A stretch of 50,316 nucleotides of DNA from Nanobdellota archaeon. GTDB lineage: Archaea; Nanobdellota; Nanobdellia; SCGC-AAA011-G17; ARS1403. Positions within the stretch are counted from its first letter, which is position 1; every line of letters begins with the position of its first letter. The notes below the pieces were generated by a model that worked only from the letters and a program-made list of their open reading frames with translations, was not told the origin of the DNA and searched no databases. Where the stretch lies: the NCBI GenBank assembly GCA_002688095.1, contig NZCA01000004.1, positions 38,341-88,656 on the forward strand. Reading direction: 5' to 3'. Both the position numbers and the translations under genes were made by a program. Shown here one piece after another: positions 15,481-24,928 of the stretch.

Positions 15481-15825
15481 TTAAAATTCTTCTATTTCTT
15501 CTAATTGTTTTAAATGACCCTTTCTTTTTAACCAATCAATTTGACTTGGTCTGTATTTGAAGACGATGTCTCCTTTTTCATCTCCACCCAAGTCCCATTC
15601 CTCTACTAGAACCAAGTCACCTTCTCTAACCCATAAACGTCTTTTTAATCTTCCAGGAATACGACAAATTCTATTTTTTCCGTCTAAACATCTAACTCTC
15701 ATTCTGGAAGCCCCCAATCTTTGGTCCACAACACCAAAATGTTGTTTTTCTCTTGGTAATTTAACTCTACTAATCTCTCTTTGGAGTTGTTCTTGTTTTT
15801 GGGCTAATTCTTTCTTTTTGGACAT
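15481..15825 (-). CDS. Translation initiation factor aIF1A
   Basis: 114 residues. OB-fold of the IF1/eIF1A family: RMRVRCLDGKNRICRIPGR, then RLWVREGDLVLV and a C-terminal segment KGDIVFKYRPSQIDWLKRKG, all typical of aIF1A. It binds the A site of the small ribosomal subunit during initiation. The N-terminus is longer and more basic-helical than in many archaea (KELAQKQEQLQREISRVKL). It is followed with no gap by the KH protein. Confidence 0.94.
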   Translation of the reverse strand: MSKKKELAQKQEQLQREISRVKLPREKQHFGVVDQRLGASRMRVRCLDGKNRICRIPGRLKRRLWVREGDLVLVEEWDLGGDEKGDIVFKYRPSQIDWLKRKGHLKQLEEIEEF

Positions 15826-15880
15826 ATTTCAACCTTTTCTAAAAAGCTTGAGCAAAAGAAGGAATTTTGGTTTTATAAGT

Positions 15881-16588
15881 TTATTCTTTTAATCTTAATA
15901 ACAAAGTGTATCTGTAAACATCTTCGCCTTCTTTTCTACCCTGGAGGGTTTTGGATACTTTAGTTTCGATATCAAATTTCTTTTTGACTTTAGAAATAAC
16001 GTGTTTTAAATATTCCTTGGAAGTAACATTCAAATCATAACCAAACTTTTTTTCTTCTAATTTTGTTATGAATATTTTATTGTTATGTTTTAAATCATTT
16101 TCAATAAATTTTAGTAATTTTTCACTTTTGGGTCTTATTTGAAGGGTAGCTTCAAAGTAAGAAGATTTTCTTTTTTTACAAAGATTACACAAAGAAGAAT
16201 CTACTTTAACAGTAAATTTATGGGATTCTACAGATGGAATGTCGTTTATGGTGCCATGAATTATAACTTCTGTTTCTACAGGTTTTTTTGTTAAGTTAGG
16301 ATTAATTTCAAGAGAATCTATCTGGGTATGGGGAGCAAATTTTAATTTGTCGGGAAGAGAATCTTTGATTATTTTTCTTAAGTTTTGTTTACCTTCTTGA
16401 GAAAAAGCCGGTTGCCATTTATTCTGGTGCAAGTAGGATTTGCATGCAGGACAAATAACCAAATTTAGATCTTTATATTGTTTTAACAAGGGATTGTCTT
16501 TAGCAAAACAGGATTGACAAAAATTATTAACTAAAGGGGTTGTTTTAGTTTCTAATTTACCGCATTTAGGACAAAATTTTTTATTCAT
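15881..16588 (-). CDS. NMD3-like ribosome maturation protein
   Basis: 235 residues. Two CxxC zinc pairs at the N-terminus (CPKCGK, CQSC), another CPAC, and a later CNLCKKRKSSYFEATLQIR match archaeal NMD3 (COG1499). NMD3 in eukaryotes is the adaptor for large-subunit export; archaeal members probably act in late large-subunit assembly or stability. It follows DUF424 by 1 nt, in the well-conserved order aIF2-beta, DUF424, NMD3. The shorter length is consistent with lacking the eukaryotic export tail. Confidence 0.88.
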   Translation of the reverse strand: MNKKFCPKCGKLETKTTPLVNNFCQSCFAKDNPLLKQYKDLNLVICPACKSYLHQNKWQPAFSQEGKQNLRKIIKDSLPDKLKFAPHTQIDSLEINPNLTKKPVETEVIIHGTINDIPSVESHKFTVKVDSSLCNLCKKRKSSYFEATLQIRPKSEKLLKFIENDLKHNNKIFITKLEEKKFGYDLNVTSKEYLKHVISKVKKKFDIETKVSKTLQGRKEGEDVYRYTLLLRLKE

Positions 16589-16589
16589 T

Positions 16590-16874
16590 TTACACTATTA
16601 AAGCATGAGGGATGTTTTGGATTTTAATTATGTGTGTTTTAGATATTAAATCATGTTTTAAGGCAAATTTTATGGATTCTTCTCCTACAATGTTTAAAGA
16701 AGAGGCTTCTTGGATTTCTTCTAAAACTTTTTTCTCATCTAATTTTTTTCCTTTGTAAAAAAATTCAGAAATGTCTAATTGTAAATCTTTAGTTTCAAAT
16801 TTCTTTCCTATCAAAGTTTCATCACACAAAGAAACAATTTTTCTATCTTCGGTTTGATGGATTTTTGTTAACAT
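16590..16874 (-). CDS. DUF424 family protein
   Basis: 94 residues. Motifs VSLCDETLIGKKF, LDISEFFYKGK, NIVGEESIKFALK and the ending IPHALIV match the archaeal DUF424 family (COG2412), small conserved proteins of unknown function. The ATG abuts the aIF2-beta stop and NMD3 follows after 1 nt, so it is translated from the same transcript. Its constant linkage to initiation factors suggests a role in translation, but that is context only. Confidence 0.85.
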   Translation of the reverse strand: MLTKIHQTEDRKIVSLCDETLIGKKFETKDLQLDISEFFYKGKKLDEKKVLEEIQEASSLNIVGEESIKFALKHDLISKTHIIKIQNIPHALIV

Positions 16875-17276
16875 TTAAGCTCTGACAGGGTGTTTAGCAC
16901 CACAAGCTGTACATTTGATTAATAAGATGCCATCTTCCTTCATTAATTGGGTATCAGGTTTGTTACAATCTTTACAAAGAACGTAAATTTTAGCATACTT
17001 TTCTATTTTTTCATTAATTTGTTTAGAACTAATTTTTCTTCCAAAAACCAATCTAGAACCTTTTAAAGTTCCGGGAGTGGCTAGTTCTTTTAATAAAAAT
17101 TTGAGTAAATGGTCTGACTCTCGTCTTAGAGCATCTGCCACTTGTTGAAAATTAGTTATGATTGTTTTATTACCTTCTATATGGCCCTTCACAGTAGGCA
17201 TCTCAAAACGTTCTTTCTTTAGAACAGATTCTGGTATGTGTTTAATACCTTCTTCCAACATTTTTTCATAATCCAT
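16875..17276 (-). CDS. Translation initiation factor aIF2 subunit beta
   Basis: 133 residues, normal for archaea. The core segment FQQVADALRRESDHLLKFLLKEL and the zinc ribbon CKDCNKPDT ... CTACGAKHPV identify aIF2-beta, part of the heterotrimer that brings initiator tRNA to the ribosome. It is the first gene of a tight cluster with DUF424 and NMD3, 31 nt after the OB-fold gene. The gamma and alpha subunits are not in this window. Confidence 0.96.
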   Translation of the reverse strand: MDYEKMLEEGIKHIPESVLKKERFEMPTVKGHIEGNKTIITNFQQVADALRRESDHLLKFLLKELATPGTLKGSRLVFGRKISSKQINEKIEKYAKIYVLCKDCNKPDTQLMKEDGILLIKCTACGAKHPVRA

Positions 17277-17307
17277 AATATATTCTCCAGAATAAGGGTT
17301 TTTAAAT

Positions 17308-17994
17308 TTAACCTAGGATTTTAATCTTACTAGGTTTGGGTTCATATATTTCTCCAAGTTTGATTAATTCTTCGATTACGGGTTGAACTTGTTGCTCTGT
17401 TAAACCAGATTTGGTTATGACTTGATTTAAATCAGCCCCATCTCCATCATCCAAATCTTTGATTAAATTTAGGATTTTATCTCCGGATTCGTTTAAGGAA
17501 GAGGAACTCACCCTCTCTATCCCGGCTTCTGCTCCACTTTGTGTTTCAGTAGGTGTTTCTTGAATTACTGTTTTTTCCCCACTAGAATCTAAATTGAAAT
17601 TTTTTTGAAGTTCCAATTTTCTTATTTTAGTCCAAATAGGGTCCATTTTCTTAACAACTTCAATAGTTACAAATAATTGTTCATTGTATTTCCTAGGTCT
17701 ACCAATTAATAAAACAGGATCTCCTACATTAATATCTGTGGCTTTTCTAATATCTTCATTAAAAGCACGGGCTTGGATGGTAGAAGTGGAATCATCTAAG
17801 GTTAAAGTGATTAGAGATTCAGAAGTTTGTTTATCTATTACTGTAGCAATTAAATTTATTCTGGAAACATGATTTTCATTTATATTTATATAATTCGGAT
17901 TCCATCCTTCTTGTTGGATAAATTCATTTTTTAGTAAAGTGACTATTGGAACCTTGTAAGCTACTTGTCTGGCTTGTTGTTCTTGTTCTGGCAT
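17308..17994 (-). CDS. RPA32-like OB-fold single-strand DNA-binding protein
   Basis: 228 residues from ATG 17994. N-terminal OB fold (HVSRINLIATVIDKQ, LITLTLDDSTSTIQARAF, VGDPVLLIGRPR), then a low-complexity acidic/Ser linker (about 150-175) and a C-terminal winged-helix-like domain (LNQVITKSGLTEQQVQPVIE, ELIKLGEIYEP). This is the layout of RPA32. An earlier in-frame ATG would lie inside mcm and is rejected because the chosen ATG starts 1 nt after the MCM stop. Coupling with MCM supports a role in coating unwound DNA at the fork. Confidence 0.82.
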   Translation of the reverse strand: MPEQEQQARQVAYKVPIVTLLKNEFIQQEGWNPNYININENHVSRINLIATVIDKQTSESLITLTLDDSTSTIQARAFNEDIRKATDINVGDPVLLIGRPRKYNEQLFVTIEVVKKMDPIWTKIRKLELQKNFNLDSSGEKTVIQETPTETQSGAEAGIERVSSSSLNESGDKILNLIKDLDDGDGADLNQVITKSGLTEQQVQPVIEELIKLGEIYEPKPSKIKILG

Positions 17995-17995
17995 T

Positions 17996-20008
17996 TTAAA
18001 CTTTAGATATTTGACCTCGCTTAGGTTCATAAATGCTTCCATCTCTTTTTAACATTTCTACAGCTTCTGTTACTTTTTCTTCTTCAATACCTTGTTCAGA
18101 AGCTTCTAAGATTAAATCATCTATTGGAATTAATTTCCCTATTTTTTTCTCTAAATCATTTATTAGTTCTCTTATTTTTACAATTTTTCCTCTTTGAGAG
18201 GCAGAGATTCCAGTAGATATTCTATCAATATCAATTTGTCCGGTTTCGTAATCAAATCCGACTTGCATTAAACATCTCTTTAAAGTTTCAATTGCCCTTT
18301 GAGCATCTTTTTTAGTAACTGTTTTGGATAATCTAACTCTGGCAGAACCTTCAGCTAATCTAACTAAAGCTTCTAATTGTCTAGCAGATATAGGAATAGG
18401 TTTTACCATATCTTCGCCTGTTCCAGGCATATTTCTTAAACCAACATAAAAATCTTTTATTTCTTCTACAGCTTCTTTAGTCAATTTGGGATTGGTTTTT
18501 TGTCTGGCATAAGAGATATATTTTTTTAAGAAATCAGAATCAAAAGTGGATTTTAGATCGTCTGGTTTTTGTTGTAGGTTTAAAACATGAGTTGCTACTT
18601 TGGTGTCAAATTCTTTTGAAGGCAAATCTTTAATCGGAAATATTAAATCAAATCTATTAATTAAAGTTGAAGGCATATTGATTTGTGCAGCGATAGGAGT
18701 ATAAGGATCAAATCTTCCCAATTTAGGATTAGCAGCTGCTAAAAGTGTGGTCTTTGCTTTCAGTGTGGCTTGGATATTGGCTTTACTAATTGTAATAACT
18801 TGTTGTTCCAAGGCTTGATGTAAGGCAGAAGTGTCTTCGGGATTTATCTTATCCATCTCGTCGATGATGCAAAATCCACCATTGGCTAGAACAAAAGCCC
18901 CGGCCTCTAGAGCCCAACCTCGCATAAATTCATCCTTAACTACTGTAGCGGTTAGTCCAGCTCCAGATGCACCTTTTCCAGAAACCAATCTGGCTTTAGG
19001 AGCAATTTTTGAAACAAATTGAAGCATTTGAGACTTGCCTGCACCAGGATCTCCAATTAATAAGACATGCATGTCACCTCTTCGTTTGGTTCCATCATCA
19101 TGTTCTTTTTGAACTCCCCCCATCAATTGTAAAATTAAAGCAGCTTTGACGTCTTCGTGACCATAGATAGATGGAGCGATAGAGTCTTGAATTTTTTGAT
19201 AAAGCTTGGGATCTTTAGAAATTTTTATAATTTCCTTTTCTTCCTTTTTAGAAACAGAGGTTTCCTCAAAAGTTTCTTCTACAGGTTCTATAAAATTAGA
19301 TTCCATTACTAAATCATACCTTGTGGAATGTCCTCCTGTTCTCAATGGAACAGGAACTTCTTTTACAGTTCCAGAAATTTTAACTTTAGAACCGGGAGTG
19401 GTACGTTTTTCCATTTTGGGATCAACTAAATCTCCCTTAAGGAAAACAGCTAATCTTTTTGGTTGTTCTCCTCCTTCTAGATTTTCGGGGGCTTCTTCCA
19501 AAACTACACGTTGAGCATCGATTAATTCCTTGGAAATTAATCTAAATCTGCCCCTTCTCCCACATGAACAACGAGAAGGTTCTTTGAATTGAGTATCTAT
19601 TTGTAAAATATTTATAGTATTTCCGCAAGAAGGACATTCAAATTTAGCAGAAGTAACTTGGGGTCTAACATCAGAGGTTTGTCTAACTAGCCCCTCTATA
19701 GAAATAAATTTATCCAAATGTTCGGATCTTATATCTCTTATTCTAACTGTGTTTGTAACAGGTAAATTATGAAATCTGACCCTTAAGTCTTTAGAAGGAA
19801 TATCAAAATTGTCTAAAGATAATTCTGCAGCTTTTAGAACATTTTCAGGATCTTCTAACAATAAATCAGCTAGTTCAGGATCGTGGACTAATAATTCATT
19901 AAAATCGAAAATAGCTGATATTTCTCCTTTAGCTATGACTTCATGTAAGTAATCCTGATAGTTTTCAAAAAAGTCTCTAAACTTTTCTAATTGTTCTTGA
20001 GTCTCCAA
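17996..20008 (-). CDS. mcm: Replicative helicase MCM
   Basis: 670 residues, full-length archaeal MCM. N-terminal domain with zinc ligands C125, C128, C147 and C149 (CPSCGN, CSCGRR); AAA+ core with Walker A GDPGAGKS (319-326), Walker B IIDEMDK (381-387) and the arginine-finger region INRFDLIFP; C-terminal winged helix ending EPKRGQ. Forms the hexameric 3'-5' helicase at replication forks. Nothing suggests inactivation, and no intein is present although MCM is a frequent intein host. Leads the run MCM, OB-fold protein, aIF2-beta. Confidence 0.97.
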   Translation of the reverse strand: METQEQLEKFRDFFENYQDYLHEVIAKGEISAIFDFNELLVHDPELADLLLEDPENVLKAAELSLDNFDIPSKDLRVRFHNLPVTNTVRIRDIRSEHLDKFISIEGLVRQTSDVRPQVTSAKFECPSCGNTINILQIDTQFKEPSRCSCGRRGRFRLISKELIDAQRVVLEEAPENLEGGEQPKRLAVFLKGDLVDPKMEKRTTPGSKVKISGTVKEVPVPLRTGGHSTRYDLVMESNFIEPVEETFEETSVSKKEEKEIIKISKDPKLYQKIQDSIAPSIYGHEDVKAALILQLMGGVQKEHDDGTKRRGDMHVLLIGDPGAGKSQMLQFVSKIAPKARLVSGKGASGAGLTATVVKDEFMRGWALEAGAFVLANGGFCIIDEMDKINPEDTSALHQALEQQVITISKANIQATLKAKTTLLAAANPKLGRFDPYTPIAAQINMPSTLINRFDLIFPIKDLPSKEFDTKVATHVLNLQQKPDDLKSTFDSDFLKKYISYARQKTNPKLTKEAVEEIKDFYVGLRNMPGTGEDMVKPIPISARQLEALVRLAEGSARVRLSKTVTKKDAQRAIETLKRCLMQVGFDYETGQIDIDRISTGISASQRGKIVKIRELINDLEKKIGKLIPIDDLILEASEQGIEEEKVTEAVEMLKRDGSIYEPKRGQISKV

Positions 20009-20059
20009 TTTACACCCCCTTCTTTAGAAAAAACCAATTAATATATAAATTTTTGTGGC

Positions 20060-20602
20060 TTACTTTTTCAGCTTTCGTAAAACAACTATTAGTTTATCTA
20101 CTGCTTCATTTAATTTAGATTCGGATCTAGTTCCAGTACAAACTATTTTTCCGTTACTGAATAATAAGAAAGTAGCCCTGGTACCCGGAAGTTTGTAAAC
20201 CAACCCTGGAAATTGTTCTGGTTCGTATTCGGTGTTTTCTAATTCCATAGCTAAAGAGTTTAAATTCAGGTCCATACCAATGGCTCCGGCTGCAACCATA
20301 TTTTGAACATTTACTTTTGGAACTGTTTTGATTCTGATTTTAATTTTAGTTAGATTTTTTATGATAGCTTTAATAGATTCCTTGACTTTTCTCATGGATT
20401 TAGCTCCAGTGGAGACTATTTTTCCTGAGGAGAATATCAAAGCAGAAGTTTTCGGTTCTCGAATTCTCATTACTAAGCCAGGGAACTGTTCTGGATTATA
20501 TTCTGTGTTTGGTAGGGTTTCGGCAAGTTTAATTAATGGGATATCTTGTCCCAGAGAAGCTGAACAAACGATATTTACGATTTTTATTTCTTTTTTGACC
20601 AT
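20060..20602 (-). CDS. tbp: TATA-box binding protein
   Basis: 180 residues from ATG 20602. Two imperfect repeats of the TBP saddle: NTEYNPEQFPGLVMRI with SALIFSSGKIVSTGAKS, then NTEYEPEQFPGLVYKL with ATFLLFSNGKIVCTGTRS. This is the general transcription factor that recognises the TATA boxes seen across the window. The in-frame ATG at 20635 would add an atypical leader and is not preferred. No acidic C-terminal tail is seen (ends RKLKK). Confidence 0.97.
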   Translation of the reverse strand: MVKKEIKIVNIVCSASLGQDIPLIKLAETLPNTEYNPEQFPGLVMRIREPKTSALIFSSGKIVSTGAKSMRKVKESIKAIIKNLTKIKIRIKTVPKVNVQNMVAAGAIGMDLNLNSLAMELENTEYEPEQFPGLVYKLPGTRATFLLFSNGKIVCTGTRSESKLNEAVDKLIVVLRKLKK

Positions 20603-20670
20603 TTTATTATTCCAATGTTCCTTTATAAAGAACAAAGAGTTTATAAAGGCTATGATAAATTTTAAAGTAG

Positions 20671-23457
20671 TTAATTAAAATTAATTTCAAATTCTTTTTC
20701 TTTTATTGTTTCTTTTGAGGAATGTTTAAAATTTTTATCTGAAGATGGAGAAATTGTTAGCTTAGAGGCATTTACTTTTTCTTTTAGTTCATCTTGATAG
20801 TGATCTAAGAATTTTTCTTTTGTAACGATGGTTAAATCAATTTTATCTTCTTTGTTTAACTTGGCTTTTTTTCTTAAAGATTGGATTTTTCTTGTTAACT
20901 CGCGAAGGTAACCCTCGTTTTCCAATTCTGGAGTTAATTTTGTATCTAAATTTATTGAAGGTTTTCCGGTTTTGAAAGTAACTTGCTTAAGATTGGTTTG
21001 GGTTTTTATAATTTCTACAAAATCTTTTAGTGGTTTAGGGTTTTCATTTGTAATTAAAACATTTGGTAAGGGCCAACGTACATTTATTTGGGAGGAATCT
21101 CTTTGAGCTAAAATTTCTTGGATTATTTCCTTTACAACAGTCATATTTTTTTCTAAATCTTCATCAATTAATTTTTTATCAGCTTCTGGCCAAGATTCTA
21201 AGAAAATAGATTCTTTTTTAGTTAAGTCCTTGTAAAGTTTTTCTGTCATGAAAGGTAGGAATGGAGAAAGTAAGGTAAGTCCATCTAGATAAGAGTTAAA
21301 TAAAGTAGCTTGAACTTTTGAATCACTTAAATTATCTCGAATTAATTGCCCATATGTTCTAGATAAATCTTCGACTAGGAATTGTTTTAGTTCTTGAATG
21401 GCTTGATGGGGTTGTAATTTGTCTAAGTATTTTGTGACTTTTTGTTTTGTAGATTCTCTTCTGGAAATTATCCATTTAGCTGCAACATCATCAGTTCCAG
21501 TTTTAGGAGATTTACAGTAAAGATTAACATAGTTGCCTAAATTCCAGATAACATCCAAATTTCTTTTAACTTCTTTAGCCGGAGCATAACCAAAATTTAA
21601 GTTAACTGAAGGATTTTGGGTAGAATACATCCACCTCATAACATCTGCTCCCATTTTTTCTACCGCTTCATCAAACCAAATAGCATTTCCAGCGGATTTA
21701 TGCATGGGTTCACCTTTTTCATCATGAACTTTTTCATTTAACAAGACAGATTTGTAAGGGATTGTATCTTTTAGAGTGGTGGACATGAATAACATAGAAT
21801 AAAACCACAATCTAATTTGTTCTCGCATTTCAGTTATGAAGTCTGCAGGGAACCATTTTTTCCAATAAGTTTTATCTGTTAGATAATTTAAAGTGGAGTA
21901 AGGGACTATGCCGGCGTCCAACCAACAATCCCCGATATCTGGAATTCTAGAGGCTTCTTTTTTACATTTTGAACATTTAATCTTAATTTCATCTATCCAA
22001 GGTTTATGTAATTCTGGGAGGGAATCAACTTGTTTAGGATCTACAGCTAATTTTTTTAATTCCTCTTTTGAACCTAAAATTCCAGTATGACCACAACTAC
22101 ATTCATAAAAAGGCAGAGGAAGTCCCCAATATCTTCTCCGGGAAATATTCCAATCCCCCATATTGTCTAACCAGTCCTGCATTAATTTTCCGCTGTGTTC
22201 GGGATACCATTTGACTTTTTTCGCATTTTCTTTCATTAAAGGTCTTATTTCTTCAGAAGAAATGAACCATTCTGAAACTAATCTGAAAACTAATTCTTCT
22301 TTACATCTCCAGCAAACTGGGTAACGATGTCTATAATTTTCTGTTTTGTATAAGAAATTATTTTTTTCTAAGTCTTCTATGATTTTTTTGTGAATATGTT
22401 TAACATTTTTTCCAGTTAGCCAATCAAAACCTTCGATATAATCTCCGGTTTCATCTATTGGAGCTATCTTAGGAAGGTTTTCTTTTTTTGCTAATTCGTG
22501 ATCTTCTTCCCCACAACCAGGAGCCATATGTACAATTCCTGTTCCTTCTTCTTCGCCAACTTCTTTCCAGGCAATTACCTTATGTTTAATGTCTTTTAGA
22601 ACTGGAAGATAATCAAAAGGTCCAGAGTATTCTAAACCAATTAATTTTTTTCCTTTTACAGTTTCTAATTTTTTATAATTTTTTAGAACTTTGTCAGCTA
22701 CTTTTTCTGATAAATAATAAATATTTCCATCTTGTTCAGCTTTTATATAATTTAATTGAGGATTTACTGCGGCTGCTACATTAGCTGGAAATGTCCAGGG
22801 CGTGGTAGACCAGACTAATAAATAATGATTTTTAGTGTTTTTAATTGGCATTTTGAAATAAACAGCTTCGTGTTCCATTTCTTTGTAAGAATCGGCTAAT
22901 TCGTGTTGGGCTAAAGATGTACCACAACGTAGACACCAAGGCATGACTTTTGTTCCTTTGTATAACCAGCCTTTTTCATGACAGGTTTTAAGAAAATGCC
23001 AGATATGTTCAATATTATAATCATCCATAGTGTAATAAGAATTATCCCAATCCATCCATTGTCCTAATCGAATAGATTGTTCTATTTGGATTTTAGAGTA
23101 TTTTTCTACTCTTTTTCTACAGGCTTTAGAGAATTTATCTAAACCGTATTCTTCAATTTCTTTTTTAGAGTTTAATCCTAAGTCTTTTTCTACTTCTACT
23201 TCTACCCACAATCCCTGACAATCAAAGCCATTCTGGTATCTTTGGTCAAATCCTTGTAGGGCTTTGAATCTTTGGTAAAGATCTTTGTAAGTTCTACCCC
23301 AAGCGTGATGGACTCCCATTGGATTATTTGCAGTCATAGGACCATCTATAAAGGACCATTTCTTCCCGCGGGAGTTCTTTTTTCTTAATTTACTGAAAAT
23401 CTTGTTTTTTTCCCAAAATTTTAGTATTTCCTGTTCTACTTCCTGTGGGTTATACAT
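20671..23457 (-). CDS. ileS: Isoleucyl-tRNA synthetase
   Basis: 928 residues. Class I synthetase with the NNPMGVHHAWGR segment in place of canonical HIGH, the NGFDCQGLWVEVEVEKDLG segment, the CP1 editing region (WSTTPWTFPANVAAAV, EEGTGIVHMAPGCGEED), GDWNISRRRYWGLPLP, a zinc site CSCGHTG / CSKCKKEA, and HKSAGN in place of KMSKS. The editing residues T-rich TTPWT and the D of the CP1 pocket region seem kept. The signature variants are of the type seen in CPR bacteria and DPANN archaea, suggesting shared ancestry or transfer. Followed by TBP. Confidence 0.94.
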   Translation of the reverse strand: MYNPQEVEQEILKFWEKNKIFSKLRKKNSRGKKWSFIDGPMTANNPMGVHHAWGRTYKDLYQRFKALQGFDQRYQNGFDCQGLWVEVEVEKDLGLNSKKEIEEYGLDKFSKACRKRVEKYSKIQIEQSIRLGQWMDWDNSYYTMDDYNIEHIWHFLKTCHEKGWLYKGTKVMPWCLRCGTSLAQHELADSYKEMEHEAVYFKMPIKNTKNHYLLVWSTTPWTFPANVAAAVNPQLNYIKAEQDGNIYYLSEKVADKVLKNYKKLETVKGKKLIGLEYSGPFDYLPVLKDIKHKVIAWKEVGEEEGTGIVHMAPGCGEEDHELAKKENLPKIAPIDETGDYIEGFDWLTGKNVKHIHKKIIEDLEKNNFLYKTENYRHRYPVCWRCKEELVFRLVSEWFISSEEIRPLMKENAKKVKWYPEHSGKLMQDWLDNMGDWNISRRRYWGLPLPFYECSCGHTGILGSKEELKKLAVDPKQVDSLPELHKPWIDEIKIKCSKCKKEASRIPDIGDCWLDAGIVPYSTLNYLTDKTYWKKWFPADFITEMREQIRLWFYSMLFMSTTLKDTIPYKSVLLNEKVHDEKGEPMHKSAGNAIWFDEAVEKMGADVMRWMYSTQNPSVNLNFGYAPAKEVKRNLDVIWNLGNYVNLYCKSPKTGTDDVAAKWIISRRESTKQKVTKYLDKLQPHQAIQELKQFLVEDLSRTYGQLIRDNLSDSKVQATLFNSYLDGLTLLSPFLPFMTEKLYKDLTKKESIFLESWPEADKKLIDEDLEKNMTVVKEIIQEILAQRDSSQINVRWPLPNVLITNENPKPLKDFVEIIKTQTNLKQVTFKTGKPSINLDTKLTPELENEGYLRELTRKIQSLRKKAKLNKEDKIDLTIVTKEKFLDHYQDELKEKVNASKLTISPSSDKNFKHSSKETIKEKEFEINFN

Positions 23458-23541
23458 CTTATTAATTACCTGAACCTAAATTTAAAAAGGTTTTCATGTA
23501 GAATATAAATATATTTAAAGCAAGTCTGAAACTTTTTAGTT

Positions 23542-24492
23542 ATGGGGGATTCTAGTATTTGGATAGAGAAATTTAGACCTAAGAGTTTTAAAGAAGTTAT
23601 AGGTCAAGACAATATAGTAAATAGGATTAAAGCGTTTGTAGAACAGAAAAATCTGCCACATTTATTGTTTTCTGGGCCTGCTGGTGTTGGGAAAACTTCT
23701 TTGATTTTGACCGCAGCTAGAGAATTATACGGAGATTCTTGGAGAAATAACATTATGGAGACCAATGCTTCAGATTCTAGAGGTATAGATACTGTGAGGA
23801 AGGAAGTTAAAGATTTTGCCCGGACTAGAGCTATTGGAGATGTGCCTTTTAAAATTTGTATTTTAGATGAGGCAGATGCTTTAACTCGAGAAGCCCAACA
23901 GGCCTTGAGAAGGACAATGGAACAATATTCTAGCATTTGTAGATTTTGTTTAATTACTAATTGGAGTAGTAAAATAATAGATCCTATTCAAAGTAGATGT
24001 ACGATTTTTAGGTTTAAGCCGTTAGATAAAGAAAGTGTAAATCAAATAGTGGATAATATTGTGAAAGAAGAAAAATTAAAATTAGATGATAAAACTCGAG
24101 AGGCTTTATTTTATGTGAGTAATGGGGATGTTAGGCGTTTAGAGAATGTTATGCAAAGTTGTAGTACTTTAAGTAAAAATATTAATGAAGAGCTAGTTTA
24201 TGAAATTGTAAGTAGTGCCAAACCCAAAGAAATTAAAGAAGTTTTAGATTTGGCTGTAAATGGGAACTTTGTAAGTGCTAAAGAAAAGTTATTGGATGTT
24301 ATGTTAAAACACGGATTAAGTGGATTAGATATAATCAAACAGATTCAAGGAGAAATTTGGGGTTTGGAATTAGAAGATGAAAGAAAAATTGAATTAGTGG
24401 ATAAATGTGGCGAGGTAGAGTTTAGAATGATTGAAGGTAGTGATGAATTTGTTCAATTGGAAAGTCTTATTGCGAATTTTATGAAGAAGTAG
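23542..24492 (+). CDS. rfcS: Replication factor C small subunit
   Basis: 316 residues. AAA+ clamp-loader ATPase: WIEKFRPKSFKEVIGQ at the start, Walker A GPAGVGKTS (45-53), Walker B ILDEADAL, ALRRTMEQYSS, the SRC motif (IQSRCTIFRF) with the arginine finger, and sensor 2 GDVRRLENVMQ. Loads PCNA onto primed DNA with RfcL. TATATTTAAAG near 23510-23520 is a well-placed TATA box for a leaderless message. An unknown minus-strand gene separates it from rfcL, and its end overlaps that gene by 14 nt. Confidence 0.96.
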   Translation: MGDSSIWIEKFRPKSFKEVIGQDNIVNRIKAFVEQKNLPHLLFSGPAGVGKTSLILTAARELYGDSWRNNIMETNASDSRGIDTVRKEVKDFARTRAIGDVPFKICILDEADALTREAQQALRRTMEQYSSICRFCLITNWSSKIIDPIQSRCTIFRFKPLDKESVNQIVDNIVKEEKLKLDDKTREALFYVSNGDVRRLENVMQSCSTLSKNINEELVYEIVSSAKPKEIKEVLDLAVNGNFVSAKEKLLDVMLKHGLSGLDIIKQIQGEIWGLELEDERKIELVDKCGEVEFRMIEGSDEFVQLESLIANFMKK

Positions 24493-24877
24493 ATTCTTTT
24501 AAAAACCAATAACCCCCGGTACCCCATCTGTCTATTGAGACCCGAGGTTCACCTTTAGGCTTCTCTTCTGAGGGATATTCTTGAGTCCAAGATCTTTGAG
24601 CCCCAAATTTTACTTCCTCTTCCCTAATCTTTCCCTCAAAATGATAAAATCTAGTAAAACTATCACTTTTTACCACCATCTGGCCACTAGTTGAAGAAGG
24701 CGCAGAGCTGGAAGAAAAAACTCCATAAACATCCAGATCCCATACTACAATGGTCCCACGAGATGTTTCTGTTTGAGAAGGATCTCCCGGGACAGGATTG
24801 TTTTTTATAAAATCAGATATCAAATTCTGTAAAGAGTAATCTCTTGGAATGGCTGATTTGGTTTCAGATGAATTCAT
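24479..24877 (-). CDS. Small protein of unknown function
   Basis: 132 residues, family not recognised. Polar, rich in Ser, Glu and Trp/Tyr (VVWDLDVYGVF, RWGTGGYWFLKE), with no signal peptide, membrane segment or known motif. It lies between rfcS and rfcL on the other strand, and its 3' end overlaps rfcS by 14 nt. The start ATG is divergent from rfcL with about 50 nt between, enough for two archaeal promoters. The composition looks like real protein, but expression is not shown by the sequence. Confidence 0.55.
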   Translation of the reverse strand: MNSSETKSAIPRDYSLQNLISDFIKNNPVPGDPSQTETSRGTIVVWDLDVYGVFSSSSAPSSTSGQMVVKSDSFTRFYHFEGKIREEEVKFGAQRSWTQEYPSEEKPKGEPRVSIDRWGTGGYWFLKESTSS

Positions 24878-24928
24878 ATTATTTCAGACAATACAAATCT
24901 ATAAAAGCATTTCCAATTTTCAAAGATT

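Noticed and set aside
18000-18042. Upstream start of the OB-fold gene inside mcm
   Set aside because: The added residues do not fit the OB domain, and the ATG at 17994 follows the MCM stop by 1 nt.
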